NCBI GenBank assembly: GCA_035513995.1
Contig: DATKBL010000196.1
Coordinates: 1-5,378 of the forward strand
Length of the DNA stretch: 5,378 nucleotides
Direction: 5' to 3'
From: DASUTW01 sp035513995
GTDB lineage: Bacteria; Actinomycetota; UBA4738; CALAEC01
Shown here piece by piece: positions 4,541 to 5,378 of the stretch (its first letter is position 1; each line of letters starts with the position of its first letter). Below the pieces are notes generated by a model. The model worked only from the letters and a program-made list of their open reading frames with translations. It had not been told where the DNA came from and did not search any database. Both the position numbers and the translations under genes were made by a program.

Positions 4541-4825
4541 GTGCCGACCCCCCAGGAGCTCGAAGCACTCCCGACCGAGGAGCTGCGTGAGCGCGCCTTC
4601 CGTCTCGCCAGGCGCCACGTGGACGTGCGGTTCTTCTGGAACCTGTTGGAGGCGACGCCGGCGGTCGAGGCCGCCGCGGGCCATGGGGACGAGGCCGATC
4701 AGGACATTCTCAGCCTCTCGGAGCGCGTCGCGGACGCGGTCAACCCCGACACGCCCGAGGAGGCCGACGCCTTCCGGCCGATCTATATCGAGTACCTCCT
4801 GGAGCACGGGCGCGACGAGGGCTGA
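4541..4825 (+). CDS. Small helical protein of unknown function
   Basis: I do not recognise a named family. The 94-residue product begins MPTPQELEALPTEELRERAF, is rich in Glu, Ala and Arg and is probably all helical. It contains a motif with aromatic residues (RRHVDVRFFWNLLEATPAVE, 24-43), an acidic middle, and a C-terminal FRPIYIEYLLEHGRDEG. No Cys clusters, signal peptide or membrane segment are seen. My impression is that similar short proteins beginning PTPEELEALPTEELR occur in other actinobacteria, but I cannot confirm this here. The start is uncertain: GTG 4541 fits a leaderless promoter (TAGGAT 7 nt upstream), while ATG 4532 would add MTP and lies within that box. It is divergent from the metallothionein gene with a shared control region, and its stop is 1 bp from the stop of the convergent methyltransferase gene. 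Confidence 0.78.
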   Translation: MPTPQELEALPTEELRERAFRLARRHVDVRFFWNLLEATPAVEAAAGHGDEADQDILSLSERVADAVNPDTPEEADAFRPIYIEYLLEHGRDEG

Positions 4826-4826
4826 T

Positions 4827-5378
4827 TCAGCTCTTGCGGAGGCGCCAGATGCACTCGGAGGGCCAGCGGCGCGACCAGGCGAGATCCTCCGCGTCCCGAT
4901 AGGTGCTGACCGCGTCCTCGGCGGGGCGCGTCTCGACCAGGCGCTCGATCGCCAGGCCGTTCTCGACGAAGAGCCCGATCCACTCCCCGTAGGGGAGGTT
5001 GAACTCCACCATACCGTCGGGTTCCTGGAACGAGCGCATCCCGAAGTAGTCGTAGACGAGCCGGTCGCCGGCGTGGTCCGAGTCCGCCGGCGTGGTGATC
5101 TCGTAAAGGGGGCCGAGGATGCTGAAGGCCAGCAAGCCGCCCCGGCGGAGGACGCGGGCCGCCTCGGGGACCGTCCGGAGGGGGTCGGCGAACGTGAAGG
5201 CGCCGTAGTCGGCGAAGACGATGTCGAAGGACTCACCCTTGAACGGGAGCTGCTCGCCGCTGCCCTGGACGAGAGGCAGATGCAGGTCGGCCTCGTCCAT
5301 CAGGGCGCGGGCGTGCGCGAGCTGCTTGTCTGAGAGGTCCAGGCCGATCGGGCGAGTCCCGTGACGCGCGAGCGCCAT
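4827..5378 (-). CDS. Class I SAM-dependent methyltransferase, N-terminus beyond the window
   Basis: The visible 183 residues hold most of a Rossmann-type methyltransferase. They start with ALARHGTRPIGLDLSDKQLA, where the Asp of GLDLS is the usual ribose-binding acidic residue after motif I. GSGEQLPF then FDIVFADY (motif II/IV region) and the segment from ADPLRTVPEAARVLRRGGLLAFS (motif V/VI area) follow. The glycine-rich motif I (DxGCGTG) must lie just upstream, so the ATG at 5378 is internal and the gene is cut by the edge. The C-terminal part (GEWIGLFVENGLAIERLVETRP, ending RWPSECIWRLRKS) is the kind found in many small-molecule methyltransferases related to the UbiE/COQ5 and Methyltransf_11 group. 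The substrate cannot be predicted. It converges on the gene ending at 4825 with 1 bp between the stops. Confidence 0.9.
   Translation of the reverse strand: MALARHGTRPIGLDLSDKQLAHARALMDEADLHLPLVQGSGEQLPFKGESFDIVFADYGAFTFADPLRTVPEAARVLRRGGLLAFSILGPLYEITTPADSDHAGDRLVYDYFGMRSFQEPDGMVEFNLPYGEWIGLFVENGLAIERLVETRPAEDAVSTYRDAEDLAWSRRWPSECIWRLRKS

Overview
This is a very GC-rich window, densely packed with genes, that looks like chromosomal DNA of an actinobacterium (Actinomycetota), probably an uncultured or deep-branching one. The evidence is the high GC with G/C-rich third codon positions, the order obg ... nadD - LytR/LCP-type protein - rsfS, frequent GTG starts, a tRNA gene without an encoded CCA, and TANNAT -10 boxes 6-7 nt ahead of GTG starts, which is the signature of leaderless transcripts. 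The class cannot be fixed from this window.

Left part (1-3856, all + strand): the 3' end of the ribosome-assembly GTPase gene obg (5' end outside the window), then a DinB-fold small protein in the place where many actinobacteria carry proB-proA. Next comes a tightly overlapped trio: nadD (NAD biosynthesis), a membrane-anchored LCP/LytR_C-type protein whose LCP-like domain appears to have lost its catalytic residues, and rsfS (ribosome silencing factor). Four-base overlaps (ATGA, GTGA) join the trio, which probably starts from a leaderless promoter at 1366-1371.

Middle part (3857-4540): a small minus-strand protein of unknown function, then a + strand tRNA-Ala(GGC) whose anticodon loop carries C instead of the near-invariant U33, then a minus-strand 45-aa metallothionein with 8 Cys and 4 His. 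The metallothionein gene has a perfect Shine-Dalgarno and sits next to a 7-6-7 palindrome that looks like an operator.

Right part (4541-5378): a 94-aa + strand helical protein of unknown function, probably leaderless from GTG 4541, which ends 1 bp from the convergent end of a class I SAM-dependent methyltransferase that runs out of the window on the minus strand.

Functionally the left side is housekeeping (ribosome biogenesis, NAD, cell envelope). The right side is a cluster of small, individually promoted genes around a tRNA, including a metal-binding peptide with a likely metal-responsive control region. The items most worth a second look are the small metallothionein with its palindrome, the C33 tRNA, the degenerate LCP protein and the recurrent leaderless promoters. 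No CRISPR array, insertion sequence, phage gene or origin was seen.
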